Source of the DNA: CAZBWW01 sp964496005
Lineage (GTDB): Bacteria; Patescibacteriota; WWE3; UBA101185; UBA10185
NCBI GenBank assembly: GCA_964496005.1
Contig: CAZBWW010000020.1
Span: forward strand, 1 to 18,072
Length of the DNA: 18,072 nucleotides
Direction of reading: 5' to 3'
The position numbers and the translations under genes were made by a program. Below the pieces are notes generated by a model that was given only the letters and a program-made list of their open reading frames with translations, searched no databases and was not told where the DNA came from. Shown here piece by piece: positions 6,226-14,499 of the stretch. How positions within the stretch are numbered: position 1 is the first letter of the stretch; every line of letters starts with the position of its first letter.

Positions 6226-7605
6226 ATGGAGCAGGATTTTAAAGCCGCGTATGATATTCTGTCTTTTTTTGGTTTACTGGATGTAGATTTTCCAACAGTA
6301 CCGGATAATGGTGATCCTCATCAGCACTATATACTTACCACTTTAAAAGTATTGCAGCTAAATAACAAGGCTGTTATAGTGAAAAAGAATGGACTTTATC
6401 CACACCCAAGAGAGATATTAAATGCAATAAGCAAATTAGCACGCCAATTTAAATTTACAGAACTTTTTATTGAAGAGCGATATAAAGCCGAAGAAGTGGT
6501 TGAATACAAGGTTGGTATTGAGCATAATGAAACACATCTCGAAACTAACGTAATGTTTGGGCGAGAATTATTAGAGTTAGTAAATCCAACTTTGGCTGCC
6601 AAATATAATATTGTTTTAGTGGATTTACAGTTTTTTGTACACGGCAGGGACGTATATGCAGAAGGAAAAGATTTAACAGTTGTTTTTGCTGTTCCTTACA
6701 CCGAAATTGAGGATTTTTATAAGCTGGATTTTGTTGCGCCAAATAGGATGCCTACTCAAAATGAGCATGGGTATTATTCTTCTGTGTGGTTTAGGAACAA
6801 TGAGCATGCGGTACCACAAGTGTCGATTGGGCAGGAGTTAAAACAGGTTGGTGATAGCACTTCTTTATGGTATTTTTCCGTTCCTGCAGCAGATATTAAC
6901 AGTAACCATTTTTTTAATTATTTACAAAAATTAAGAGGCGAGAAAAATTTAGATTGTGTAATGATCGGTGATAGCCTTTTAGAAGACGGTGATATATGGG
7001 AATTGTCGAATATGCGTGGAGAAAATTATGCCGACGTATTTGCCGAAGTGCATAAATTAACTTCAGAAGAGCTAGTAAAAAAAGCAGAAACAAAGATTAT
7101 AGATTGGCTTGGGGAAACAGATCCTAACCCTACAATTGATACCGTTAACAACCTAGTTAAAACTAATCTGCCCGTTAGTGAGGGATTACCGAAATATAAC
7201 AATGTGCCTGAGTATTTTTTAACAAAAGGAGTACCCGACGGCTGGACTTTTATACATCACAAATGTAAAAATAAAGAAGTGTATTTTGTCGAAACATATG
7301 ATGAGCTTTGGAAATTGCCTATTTACCTAAACTTCGGAAATTTTAATCAGTGTCCGCCTCCGATTATTCACGCGGCTATCATAAAGGCATGGCAGGAAGA
7401 GTTTGGAGCAAAGCTTATAACCATGGACTACGACACCGTCGAATTTGTTGTTCTAAATGAACTGAAAGATACCGATAAACTCGCTAAGTTGACTAAACAG
7501 TACTTTTACTACTGTGACGAGGTTTGGTTTTCCGCAAATATCGATTTACATGAGATTCCATTAGATCTTGTAAAACGGAATTCATTGTTTTGCTGGTGGG
7601 ACTAA
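6226..7605 (+). CDS. Large protein with C-terminal DUF4253 domain
   Basis: 459 residues, apparently cytoplasmic with no signal peptide or membrane helix. The last 110 or so residues match the DUF4253 pattern: LPIYLNFGNFNQCPPP (Asn374, Cys376, Pro377), then KAWQEEFGAKLITMDYDTVEF, then YFYYCDEV, and the terminal WWD at 457-459. The first 300 or so residues, with a segment LDCVMIGDSLLEDGD, are not recognised. DUF4253 has no firm biochemical role. In other bacteria it turns up in contexts suggestive of toxin-immunity or stress proteins, but no toxin gene is visible here. No Shine-Dalgarno precedes ATG 6226. Confidence 0.8.
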   Translation: MEQDFKAAYDILSFFGLLDVDFPTVPDNGDPHQHYILTTLKVLQLNNKAVIVKKNGLYPHPREILNAISKLARQFKFTELFIEERYKAEEVVEYKVGIEHNETHLETNVMFGRELLELVNPTLAAKYNIVLVDLQFFVHGRDVYAEGKDLTVVFAVPYTEIEDFYKLDFVAPNRMPTQNEHGYYSSVWFRNNEHAVPQVSIGQELKQVGDSTSLWYFSVPAADINSNHFFNYLQKLRGEKNLDCVMIGDSLLEDGDIWELSNMRGENYADVFAEVHKLTSEELVKKAETKIIDWLGETDPNPTIDTVNNLVKTNLPVSEGLPKYNNVPEYFLTKGVPDGWTFIHHKCKNKEVYFVETYDELWKLPIYLNFGNFNQCPPPIIHAAIIKAWQEEFGAKLITMDYDTVEFVVLNELKDTDKLAKLTKQYFYYCDEVWFSANIDLHEIPLDLVKRNSLFCWWD

Positions 7606-7633
7606 TACATTAGATCCAAACTTGGCTATTCCT

Positions 7634-7662
7634 TTGACACATGCCTAAAAGTTACATAAACT
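7634..7662 (+). promoter_or_regulatory. Promoter for a leaderless transcript of the synthetase-flavoprotein fusion gene
   Basis: A perfect TTGACA at 7634-7639 is followed, after 17 bases, by TAAACT at 7657-7662 (4 of 6). Six bases later is the ATG at 7669. No Shine-Dalgarno is seen. It is the likely promoter for the whole fermentative block that follows. Confidence 0.6.
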
Positions 7663-7668
7663 AATACC

Positions 7669-10566
7669 ATGCCCACAGACTTAACTGCCTTTTTTTACCC
7701 CAAATCTATAGCTGTTGTAGGCGCATCGCGGTCACCGGAAAAACTAGGTGCCATTGTGCTAAAAAACATACTAGAATCAGGTTTTACAGGTGATCTATAC
7801 CCTATTAATCCAAATACAGACACAATAAACGGTGTAAAGTGTTATAAAAGTGTAACCGAACTGACTACTGTGCCTGATTTGGCGATACTTGCGATTCCGG
7901 CAGGTTCTGTACTTGAGGCAGTGCAACAACTAGGCGAAAAAAAAGTGAAGAACGTAGTTATATTTGCCTCGGGCTTTAAAGAAACCGGATCTCAAGGCGA
8001 AAAGCTTGAAAACGATTTAATAACTACCGCGAAAAAATATGAACTCAATTTGCTGGGTCCAAATTGTCTTGGTTTTGTAAATAACTTAGCGCCTTTAAAC
8101 GCCACTTTTGCAAAACCGCCAACACAAAAAGGTAATTTACGGTTTATTTCGCAATCGGGTGCAATTGCAGCCGCGCTGTTTGACTGGTTTACTTCAAATA
8201 ATGTCGGTTTCAATGAATTCATTACTTTAGGTAATAAAGCACAGCTGACCGAAAATCATTTTTTAGAGTACTTTCTAGCCCAATCTCAGAGCAGTTTGTT
8301 CTCACCCACCTCAGATGGACTGTCTGAAGTATTTCCTATTGGGCTTTATTTAGAATCTATATCCAACGGCGATCAATTTTTAAAATTAACTTCTAAGATT
8401 GCTGAGAAAGATCCGATTTTTGTTATTAAACCCGGAAAGACCAAAGCCGCAGCACACGCTATGCAATCTCACACAGGGGCCCTTGCAGGCGAAGATGATG
8501 TGTTCGAAGCGGTACTTGCCCAAGCAAACATTACACGGTGCGAATCGCTGGAAGAATTTTTTGATTTAGCGCGGGCTTTTTCCTGGGAAAACGCACCTGC
8601 CGGACCAAGAATTGCCATAGTTTCCAATGCGGGTGGTCCCGCAGTTATTAGTGCTGATGCGCTCGGTGCTGCAGGTTTAGAGTTAGCCGACTTACCGGCT
8701 GAAACCAAAAAAAAGCTTGAAATCGCACTACCGCGAACAGCAAGTATTATAAATCCGGTTGATGTGTTAGGTGACGCATTAGCAGATAGATACGCTTCTG
8801 CGATAGATACAGTCTTAAGCTCCTCTACAGTTGATGGTTTACTTGTGATTTTAACGCCCCAACTTATGACCCAGGTCGAAAAAACTGCGCAGGTAATTAG
8901 CGAGCTGGCAAAAAAACATGCTAAACCCATTTTTGTTTCTTTTATTGGTGGAAATTTAGTTTTTGATGGCGAGCAAACCCTTAATGCTGCCAAAATACCG
9001 TCATTTAGATTTCCAGAACGGGCTATTAATGCGATTGGCAAAATGTGGCAATTTAATAAGAAAAGACTGGAACAGCAAAACTTGGCGGAAAAAAATAAAA
9101 CTACTACTCAAATTAAAAAAATCGATTTTCATATTTCTACCGAAGATAACTTAATTAGAGAAACGATTCAAGAAGCGATAAACAACAATTACAAGACGTT
9201 GGATAGTCAAACAGTGTACAAAGTAATGACATCTTGCGGTATCACAGCTCCTGCTTCAGTGTTGGCGCAAACAGTTACCGAAGCACATGATTTCGCAGAA
9301 AAAAATGGTTGGCCGGTTGTATTAAAACTATCATCTCCGGGTTTGTTGCATAAAGCAGACGTTGGCGGCGTAATGCTAAACATAATGAATGCAGAGCAGT
9401 TGGAGGACGCATGGCATAAGCTGGAGCGTAAAACTGAACAGCTTGATCAAAACATTAAAGCTCATGTAAAGGTACAAGTTCAAAAAGACGTATTAAGCGG
9501 TGTTGAGGTAATTATTGGGGTAAAAACCGATCCAACATTTGGGAAAGTTCTGCAATTTGGCGCCGGCGGGTCATTTGCGGAATTAATTGAAGATCGAAAT
9601 TTGCACTTACTACCCATTACGTTAAACGACGCGGAAAAACTAGTTAACCAATCCAAAATATATAAAGTTTTGACTAAAAACAGCGATGAACCGCAATATC
9701 CTCTCGAAAAATTGTATGACTTAATTGTGCGTATTAGTAAGTTGGCAGAATTAATACCTGAAGCAACGGATATTGAAATAAACCCTGCGATAATTACTAT
9801 AAACGATGTCTGGGCGGTTGACGGCAAAATGGTTATGAAATCGGCTGAGCAGAAACCGGCGGCAAGTAATGCGCCAAAACTACTTGTCGCAAAGACTTTG
9901 GAGCACAAAAATCTTGCATCTCAGTTTAACTACTATGAGTTTGAACCCGAAGTACCGCTTGACTTTAAACCCGGGCAATATATTAGTGTAAAAGTGGCAA
10001 GTGATGCTATTCGTGCATATTCAATTGCGACCAGAGAAGGTACTAAGAAATTTAGTTTACTTGTAGATACTCGTCCCGGTGGCCCCGGAAGTAAATTCTT
10101 TGAAAACCTAAAAGTTGGTGACAAAATGACATATTTAGGTCCGTTTGGTGTGTTTACGCTAAACGAAGCTGATGGGGCTGAGCATTTGCTGTTTTTAGCT
10201 ACCGGATCGGGAATTAGCGCAACCAGATGTATGATTGACGCGTTGCTGAAAGAGCAGAAAAGTAAAATGCCTATTACGTTGTACTTTGGGCTAACATACT
10301 GTAAAGAAGTATTCTGGCAGGATTATTTTGATCAGCTTACGAAGGAATACCCTAACTTTAACTATGAAATTTCGGTGTGTACTCCCGAAGCGGATTGGAA
10401 CGGTCCTGTTGGGTTTATAACCGAACTTGTTAAAAAGAATTTCGCGGATGCCAGCAAGTGCGCGGCTTATTTATGTGGGCATCGTGCAATGATAGCTGAT
10501 GCAAGCGCATTATTATTAGAAAACGGAATGCCGAAGGAAAGGGTTTACACAGAAAAATTTGTGTAA
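7669..10566 (+). CDS. ADP-forming acyl-CoA synthetase (fused alpha-beta) with C-terminal FNR-like FAD/NAD(P) domain
   Basis: 965 residues. Residues 1-460 are the alpha part: CoA-binding Rossmann domain (SIAVVGASRSPEKLG near the start, LLGPNCLG) and succinyl-CoA-ligase-like domains with the phosphorylated His268 in SHTGALAGED. Residues about 505-730 are the beta ATP-grasp part, with LHKADVGGV (His561) and FGAGGSFAELIED. This alone is a full NDP-forming acetate/acyl-CoA ligase, which makes ATP and a free acid from acyl-CoA, ADP and phosphate. Residues about 735-965 add a ferredoxin-NADP+-reductase-type module: RAYS (782-785) for FAD, GPFGVF, LATGSGIS (843-850) for the nucleotide, CGHRA (936-940) and a terminal YTEKFV. 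The joint is in one continuous frame and both parts look intact. I know no standard family with this fusion. The neighbouring oxidoreductase genes suggest it works on their acyl-CoA and electrons. Confidence 0.88.
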   Translation: MPTDLTAFFYPKSIAVVGASRSPEKLGAIVLKNILESGFTGDLYPINPNTDTINGVKCYKSVTELTTVPDLAILAIPAGSVLEAVQQLGEKKVKNVVIFASGFKETGSQGEKLENDLITTAKKYELNLLGPNCLGFVNNLAPLNATFAKPPTQKGNLRFISQSGAIAAALFDWFTSNNVGFNEFITLGNKAQLTENHFLEYFLAQSQSSLFSPTSDGLSEVFPIGLYLESISNGDQFLKLTSKIAEKDPIFVIKPGKTKAAAHAMQSHTGALAGEDDVFEAVLAQANITRCESLEEFFDLARAFSWENAPAGPRIAIVSNAGGPAVISADALGAAGLELADLPAETKKKLEIALPRTASIINPVDVLGDALADRYASAIDTVLSSSTVDGLLVILTPQLMTQVEKTAQVISELAKKHAKPIFVSFIGGNLVFDGEQTLNAAKIPSFRFPERAINAIGKMWQFNKKRLEQQNLAEKNKTTTQIKKIDFHISTEDNLIRETIQEAINNNYKTLDSQTVYKVMTSCGITAPASVLAQTVTEAHDFAEKNGWPVVLKLSSPGLLHKADVGGVMLNIMNAEQLEDAWHKLERKTEQLDQNIKAHVKVQVQKDVLSGVEVIIGVKTDPTFGKVLQFGAGGSFAELIEDRNLHLLPITLNDAEKLVNQSKIYKVLTKNSDEPQYPLEKLYDLIVRISKLAELIPEATDIEINPAIITINDVWAVDGKMVMKSAEQKPAASNAPKLLVAKTLEHKNLASQFNYYEFEPEVPLDFKPGQYISVKVASDAIRAYSIATREGTKKFSLLVDTRPGGPGSKFFENLKVGDKMTYLGPFGVFTLNEADGAEHLLFLATGSGISATRCMIDALLKEQKSKMPITLYFGLTYCKEVFWQDYFDQLTKEYPNFNYEISVCTPEADWNGPVGFITELVKKNFADASKCAAYLCGHRAMIADASALLLENGMPKERVYTEKFV

Positions 10567-10623
10567 TTGTATTATTATAAAGGTTTTGTTTGTAAAAAAG
10601 CACATACAGACTAACCATTGTCT

Positions 10624-12366
10624 ATGATTGAGACTAACTACACTAAAAAAGCATTTACACTAAAAATAGGCGGACAGGCTGGTCAAGGTATTAAGTCAGC
10701 CGGTGTGTTGTTCGCAAAGTTTGCCGCTAGATCCGGCTATCATGTCTATACATATACAGAATATCCGTCAATAATAAGGGGTGGGCACAATGTAATGCAG
10801 ATAAATATCGCCGATGAGGAAATAAGAGGTCCGAGCAGCACTACAAATCTGCTGATTGCTCTTAATCAGGATACCGTTGACTTACATACCGCAAGTCTTG
10901 TGGCAGACGCCGTTTTGTTATTTGATAGTGAAAAGAAATTTGATACTACAAAAATTGCGCCTACAGTCAGTTTATGCGGAATTCCTATGGCGAAACTTGC
11001 TACAGAAGCCGGAAATAAGGATTTATTATTGAATACAGTTGCTCTTGGAGCGGCGGCGGCTATTTTAGGCGGTAATTTAGCTAGTCTTAATAACTTAATT
11101 TACGACGAATATATAGATAAAGGTGAAAAAATAGCGGAATCAGATAAATTAGCTGCAAAACTTGGATTTGATTTTGTATCACAAAACCACGCTTCATTGA
11201 TAAAACAAGTGTTAGTACCAAAAAATTCACTTGGCAGCGCAGTACCTACTATAGTACTTAATGGGTGCGAATCAACAGCATTAGGCGCTATAGCAGCGGG
11301 ACTGCAATTTACGGCAATATACCCCATGTCGCCAATTTCTAATATTTTGCATGTTTTTGCTCAACATCAGAAAGAATTCGGTTACGTTTATAAACAGCCC
11401 GAGGATGAGATTTCCGCTATAAATATGGCTATAGGCGCGTCTTTTGCAGGCGCACGTGCGTTAACCGCTACTTCTGGTGGTGGATTTTCACTTATGGTAG
11501 AAGGGTACGGGCTTGCCGGTATTACAGAAACACCGCTAGTAATTATTGAGGGTATGCGGGGTGGTCCCGCAACCGGTTTACCGACATGGACTTCCCAAGG
11601 AGACCTCAGATTTGTTCTACATGCGCACCAAGATGAATTTCCAAGAATAGTTTTAGCACCGGCTGATGCACAGGAAGCCTTTGAGTTAACTATGCAGGCA
11701 TTTAATTTGGCAGACAAATATCAGACACCCGTTGTTTTACTTCTTGACAAGAATATTTGTGAAAACGATCAATCTTTTCTGCAATTTGATACTGCACAAT
11801 ACGTTGCTACCCGGGGAAAATTTACAACCCAGAAAACAGAAGATTACAAGAGGTATCTGCTAGCTGATGATGGTATTTCACTTCGATCAACACCGGGTTC
11901 AGGCAATTTCTTTATTGCAAACTCGGACGAACATGATGAGGTTGGCTACTCTTCTGAAGAACAGCAAAACAGATTGGACCAGATGTCTAAGAGAATGCAA
12001 AAACTTGTAACGTGTGCACATGAGGATATGCAAAAACCAGTACTTTATGGACCCGATAACGCGGATATTACAATTGTGTCCTGGGGTAGTAACAAAGGGA
12101 GTATTTTGGAAGCACTAAAGCATTTCAACAATGTAAATTATCTGCACGTAACATGGATGAATCCCCTACCGGTTAATGAAATTACGACAATGTTACAAGG
12201 CGCAAAACACATTATCAACATTGAAGCTAATTACACCGGTCAATTCGGTTCCTTATTAATGGAAAAAACCGGCATAAAGATAACGGATAATTTACTGCGT
12301 TATGACGGTAGACCCTTTTTTATAGAAGATATTGTGCAAAAAATTACTGAGGTATTAGCGAAATGA
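10624..12366 (+). CDS. 2-oxoacid:ferredoxin oxidoreductase, fused gamma-alpha subunit
   Basis: 580 residues from ATG 10624; a TTG two codons earlier (10618) is a less likely start. Residues about 10-190 are the gamma domain with GGQAGQG (16-22) and YTEYPSIIRGGHN. Residues about 205-580 are the alpha domain with the pyrimidine/substrate motif YPMSP at 233-237 (YPITP in typical members). In two-subunit enzymes of this type the gamma and alpha parts are fused as here. The enzyme oxidises a 2-oxoacid with CoA to an acyl-CoA and CO2, reducing ferredoxin. The exact substrate (pyruvate, 2-oxoglutarate or broad) cannot be told. It follows the synthetase fusion by 57 bases and overlaps the beta subunit gene by four. 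Confidence 0.92.
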   Translation: MIETNYTKKAFTLKIGGQAGQGIKSAGVLFAKFAARSGYHVYTYTEYPSIIRGGHNVMQINIADEEIRGPSSTTNLLIALNQDTVDLHTASLVADAVLLFDSEKKFDTTKIAPTVSLCGIPMAKLATEAGNKDLLLNTVALGAAAAILGGNLASLNNLIYDEYIDKGEKIAESDKLAAKLGFDFVSQNHASLIKQVLVPKNSLGSAVPTIVLNGCESTALGAIAAGLQFTAIYPMSPISNILHVFAQHQKEFGYVYKQPEDEISAINMAIGASFAGARALTATSGGGFSLMVEGYGLAGITETPLVIIEGMRGGPATGLPTWTSQGDLRFVLHAHQDEFPRIVLAPADAQEAFELTMQAFNLADKYQTPVVLLLDKNICENDQSFLQFDTAQYVATRGKFTTQKTEDYKRYLLADDGISLRSTPGSGNFFIANSDEHDEVGYSSEEQQNRLDQMSKRMQKLVTCAHEDMQKPVLYGPDNADITIVSWGSNKGSILEALKHFNNVNYLHVTWMNPLPVNEITTMLQGAKHIINIEANYTGQFGSLLMEKTGIKITDNLLRYDGRPFFIEDIVQKITEVLAK

Positions 12367-13220
12367 CTGAATTAAAAGATTTAACAACACCACATGCGCC
12401 AAACTGGTGCGCAGGCTGTGGAAATTTACCCATGTGGGGGGCTTTTAAAGCCGCTATTGTGCAGCAGGGCTGGGATAACACAAATTCTGTTATGGTAGCT
12501 GGTATCGGATGCCACGGGCATATTGTTAATTTTACAAAACTTACATCATTTGAGGGTTTACACGGAAGACCATTACCTGTTGCATCGGGCTTAAAAATGG
12601 CAAACCATAAATTAAATGTATTTGTGTTTACCGGCGACGGTGATTGCTTAGGTGAAGGAGGAAATCATTTTTTGCATACATGCAGGCGTAATCATGATAT
12701 TACGGTTGTAATTCACGATAATGGATTATATGCATTAACAACTGGGCAAACATCCCCGGTTTCGGCTCATGGTTTTAAGTCAAAATCAACTCCTGAAGGC
12801 AATTTAGATAACCCCATAGTTCCTATTACACTTGCATTAGCGGCAGGTGCAACATTTGTTGCCCGCGCGTATGCAGGCGACATTAAGCAATTAACAGAAC
12901 TTATTATTAAGGCAAATGCGCACAAGGGACTTGCAATAGTAGATGTATTGCAGCCATGTACCACATTTAACCATGTGTGTACACATGAACTATATCAAAA
13001 CAATACCTACTATTTGGGTCCGGAACACGATGTCACCAACAAAGAGGCTGCCTTTAAAAAATCACTTGAATTTGGAGAAAAAGCAATTCCATTAGGAATT
13101 TTTTATCAGGTTGAAGAACCAACTTATGAAGGACAGTTGTCGCAATTACAAACTACAACACTTGTAGAAGCTCAACCGGTAAAACGAGATATTACTTCAC
13201 TATTTAAAGCATACAGTTAA
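12363..13220 (+). CDS. 2-oxoacid:ferredoxin oxidoreductase, beta subunit
   Basis: 285 residues. The start overlaps the stop of the alpha gene (ATGA at 12363-12366), implying translational coupling. The thiamine diphosphate site is GDGDCLGEGGNH at 91-102. Four cysteines fit the single [4Fe-4S] cluster of this subunit: Cys16 and Cys19 in WCAGCG, Cys50 in GIGCHG, and Cys199 in LQPCTTFN. YALTTGQTSP (123-132) is another family landmark. It forms the catalytic pair with the gamma-alpha subunit. No separate two-cluster delta subunit is present, so electrons probably pass straight to a free ferredoxin such as the next gene product. Confidence 0.93.
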   Translation: MTELKDLTTPHAPNWCAGCGNLPMWGAFKAAIVQQGWDNTNSVMVAGIGCHGHIVNFTKLTSFEGLHGRPLPVASGLKMANHKLNVFVFTGDGDCLGEGGNHFLHTCRRNHDITVVIHDNGLYALTTGQTSPVSAHGFKSKSTPEGNLDNPIVPITLALAAGATFVARAYAGDIKQLTELIIKANAHKGLAIVDVLQPCTTFNHVCTHELYQNNTYYLGPEHDVTNKEAAFKKSLEFGEKAIPLGIFYQVEEPTYEGQLSQLQTTTLVEAQPVKRDITSLFKAYS

Positions 13221-13235
13221 TATGTAAATTGCTCA

Positions 13236-13264
13236 TTGCTAAAAAATTTACATTCCATTATGCT
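13236..13264 (+). promoter_or_regulatory. Candidate promoter for a leaderless ferredoxin transcript
   Basis: TTGCTA at 13236-13241 and TATGCT at 13259-13264 are 17 bases apart, and the ATG at 13272 follows after seven bases. The two boxes match 4 of 6 each. This arrangement is what points to ATG 13272 as the ferredoxin start rather than the ATG at 13260 or TTG at 13236. Confidence 0.4.
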
Positions 13265-13271
13265 TACATAT

Positions 13272-13529
13272 ATGGATCAACAATCCGCAGACAAAGTTGT
13301 TCAGGTGGGAAAGTATCAAGTTAAAGTTATAAGGGACTTATGTATCGGCGCGGCATCCTGTGTTGCGTTTTCACCCGACACGTTTGAGTTAGATGGTGAA
13401 AAAAAAGCAATAGTTAAAGACACAAGCACTGATACAGCAGAAAACCTACTTCTTGCAGCGCAATCATGTCCTACAAAGGCTATTGTGTTAATTGATACTG
13501 AAACCGGTGAACAAGTTTGGCCTAATTAA
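13272..13529 (+). CDS. Small single-cluster ferredoxin with three cluster cysteines
   Basis: 85 residues from ATG 13272. The cluster motif is Cys24-Ile-Gly-Ala27-Ala-Ser-Cys30, with the last ligand Cys66 in SCPTKAI. The middle Cys of the usual CxxCxxC is Ala27, so the protein has three cysteines and likely carries a [3Fe-4S] cluster or a [4Fe-4S] cluster with a non-cysteine ligand. This is known in a subset of small ferredoxins. The body (VAFSPDTFELDGEKKAIV) is a regular ferredoxin fold. It lies directly after the oxidoreductase genes and is their likely electron acceptor. Confidence 0.85.
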   Translation: MDQQSADKVVQVGKYQVKVIRDLCIGAASCVAFSPDTFELDGEKKAIVKDTSTDTAENLLLAAQSCPTKAIVLIDTETGEQVWPN

Positions 13530-13562
13530 CAAATTAACAATAAGTAACAAGTAAAGTCTTAT

Positions 13563-14471
13563 ATGACTAAAGGAATTTATTTTGCATTACTTACCGCTGT
13601 AATCTCGGGTGTTTCTATATTTATTAATAAGTTTGCTGTAGAAACATTTCCTCAACCTTTAGTTTTTACAACTGCCAAAAACATAGGAGTAGCTTTATTA
13701 CTAGTAGGTATCCTTGTCGCTACCCACAAACTACCAATACTCAAAAAGCTAACAAAAAAAGAAATTTTTTATTTAGTATTGGTGGGGCTTATTGGTGGCT
13801 CACTACCGTTTTATCTTTTTTTTACCGGAATATCACAAATACCCGCACTAAACGCTGCGCTTATTCATAAAACTTTAGTACTGTGGGTAATCATTTTTGC
13901 TATTCCGTTACTGCACGAAAAACTAACCAAAACTCAAGTTTTTGCAATCGCCCTGCTATTTGCCGGTAACCTTGTTATTGGCGGTTTTAAAGGTTTTTTG
14001 TTTACACAGGGGGAATTACTGATATTAGCGGCAACTATTTTGTGGGCTTTAGAAACTGTAGTAGCTAAAAAAGTATTAACGACAGTACACCCAAACATTG
14101 TAGCAGCATCAAGAATGTGTTTGGGAGCTCTTGTATTGCTTCTAGCGGCGTTTTTTACCGGGACTGGTGATGCAAATGCACAATTTGGATTAACTACCAC
14201 ACACGCACTTTGGTTAGGTGTCACCGTTATATTTTTATTAGGGTATGTACTAAGTTGGTACCACGCACTTAAACTGGCCCCCGCAATTACTGTTACAGCT
14301 GTATTGGTATCTTCAACATTGGTTACCAACTTATTAACAGCTGTTTTTGTAACACATACGTGGAATTTTCTACTTACTTTACAAACCGTATTAGTAATCT
14401 GCGGTATGCTTTTATTTTGGTATTCTCTTAAGAAAGATGTGGGCACAGATACTTCAGCGCAACTATATTAA
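13563..14471 (+). CDS. EamA/DMT-family membrane transporter
   Basis: 302 residues with about ten membrane helices in two repeated halves, the layout of the drug/metabolite transporter (EamA) family. Family-like features are the N-terminal FALLTAVISGVSIFINKFAV, GLIGGSLPFYLFFTGISQIPA in the first half, and the second-half start ILAATILWALETVVAKKVL. It probably exports or exchanges a small metabolite; the substrate is unknown. It starts 33 bases after the ferredoxin stop on the same strand, with no Shine-Dalgarno and a weak TAAAGT box five bases before the ATG, so it may be cotranscribed or separate. It converges with the next gene across a 28-base gap. Confidence 0.85.
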   Translation: MTKGIYFALLTAVISGVSIFINKFAVETFPQPLVFTTAKNIGVALLLVGILVATHKLPILKKLTKKEIFYLVLVGLIGGSLPFYLFFTGISQIPALNAALIHKTLVLWVIIFAIPLLHEKLTKTQVFAIALLFAGNLVIGGFKGFLFTQGELLILAATILWALETVVAKKVLTTVHPNIVAASRMCLGALVLLLAAFFTGTGDANAQFGLTTTHALWLGVTVIFLLGYVLSWYHALKLAPAITVTAVLVSSTLVTNLLTAVFVTHTWNFLLTLQTVLVICGMLLFWYSLKKDVGTDTSAQLY

Positions 14472-14499
14472 GGCGGTGCAAAGTACCGGTTTATACCCA

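Noticed and set aside
8469..9041. 190-codon open frame on the minus strand inside the synthetase gene
   Set aside because: It is the shadow of a strongly supported plus-strand enzyme and has no recognisable protein features.
12361..12368. Frameshift or split gene at the alpha/beta junction of the oxidoreductase
   Set aside because: The four-base ATGA overlap is a normal operon arrangement and both subunits are complete.
14472..14499. Bidirectional terminator between the transporter and DUF6390-like genes
   Set aside because: The 28-base gap holds only a short ACCGGT palindrome and no convincing stem with a T-tract.
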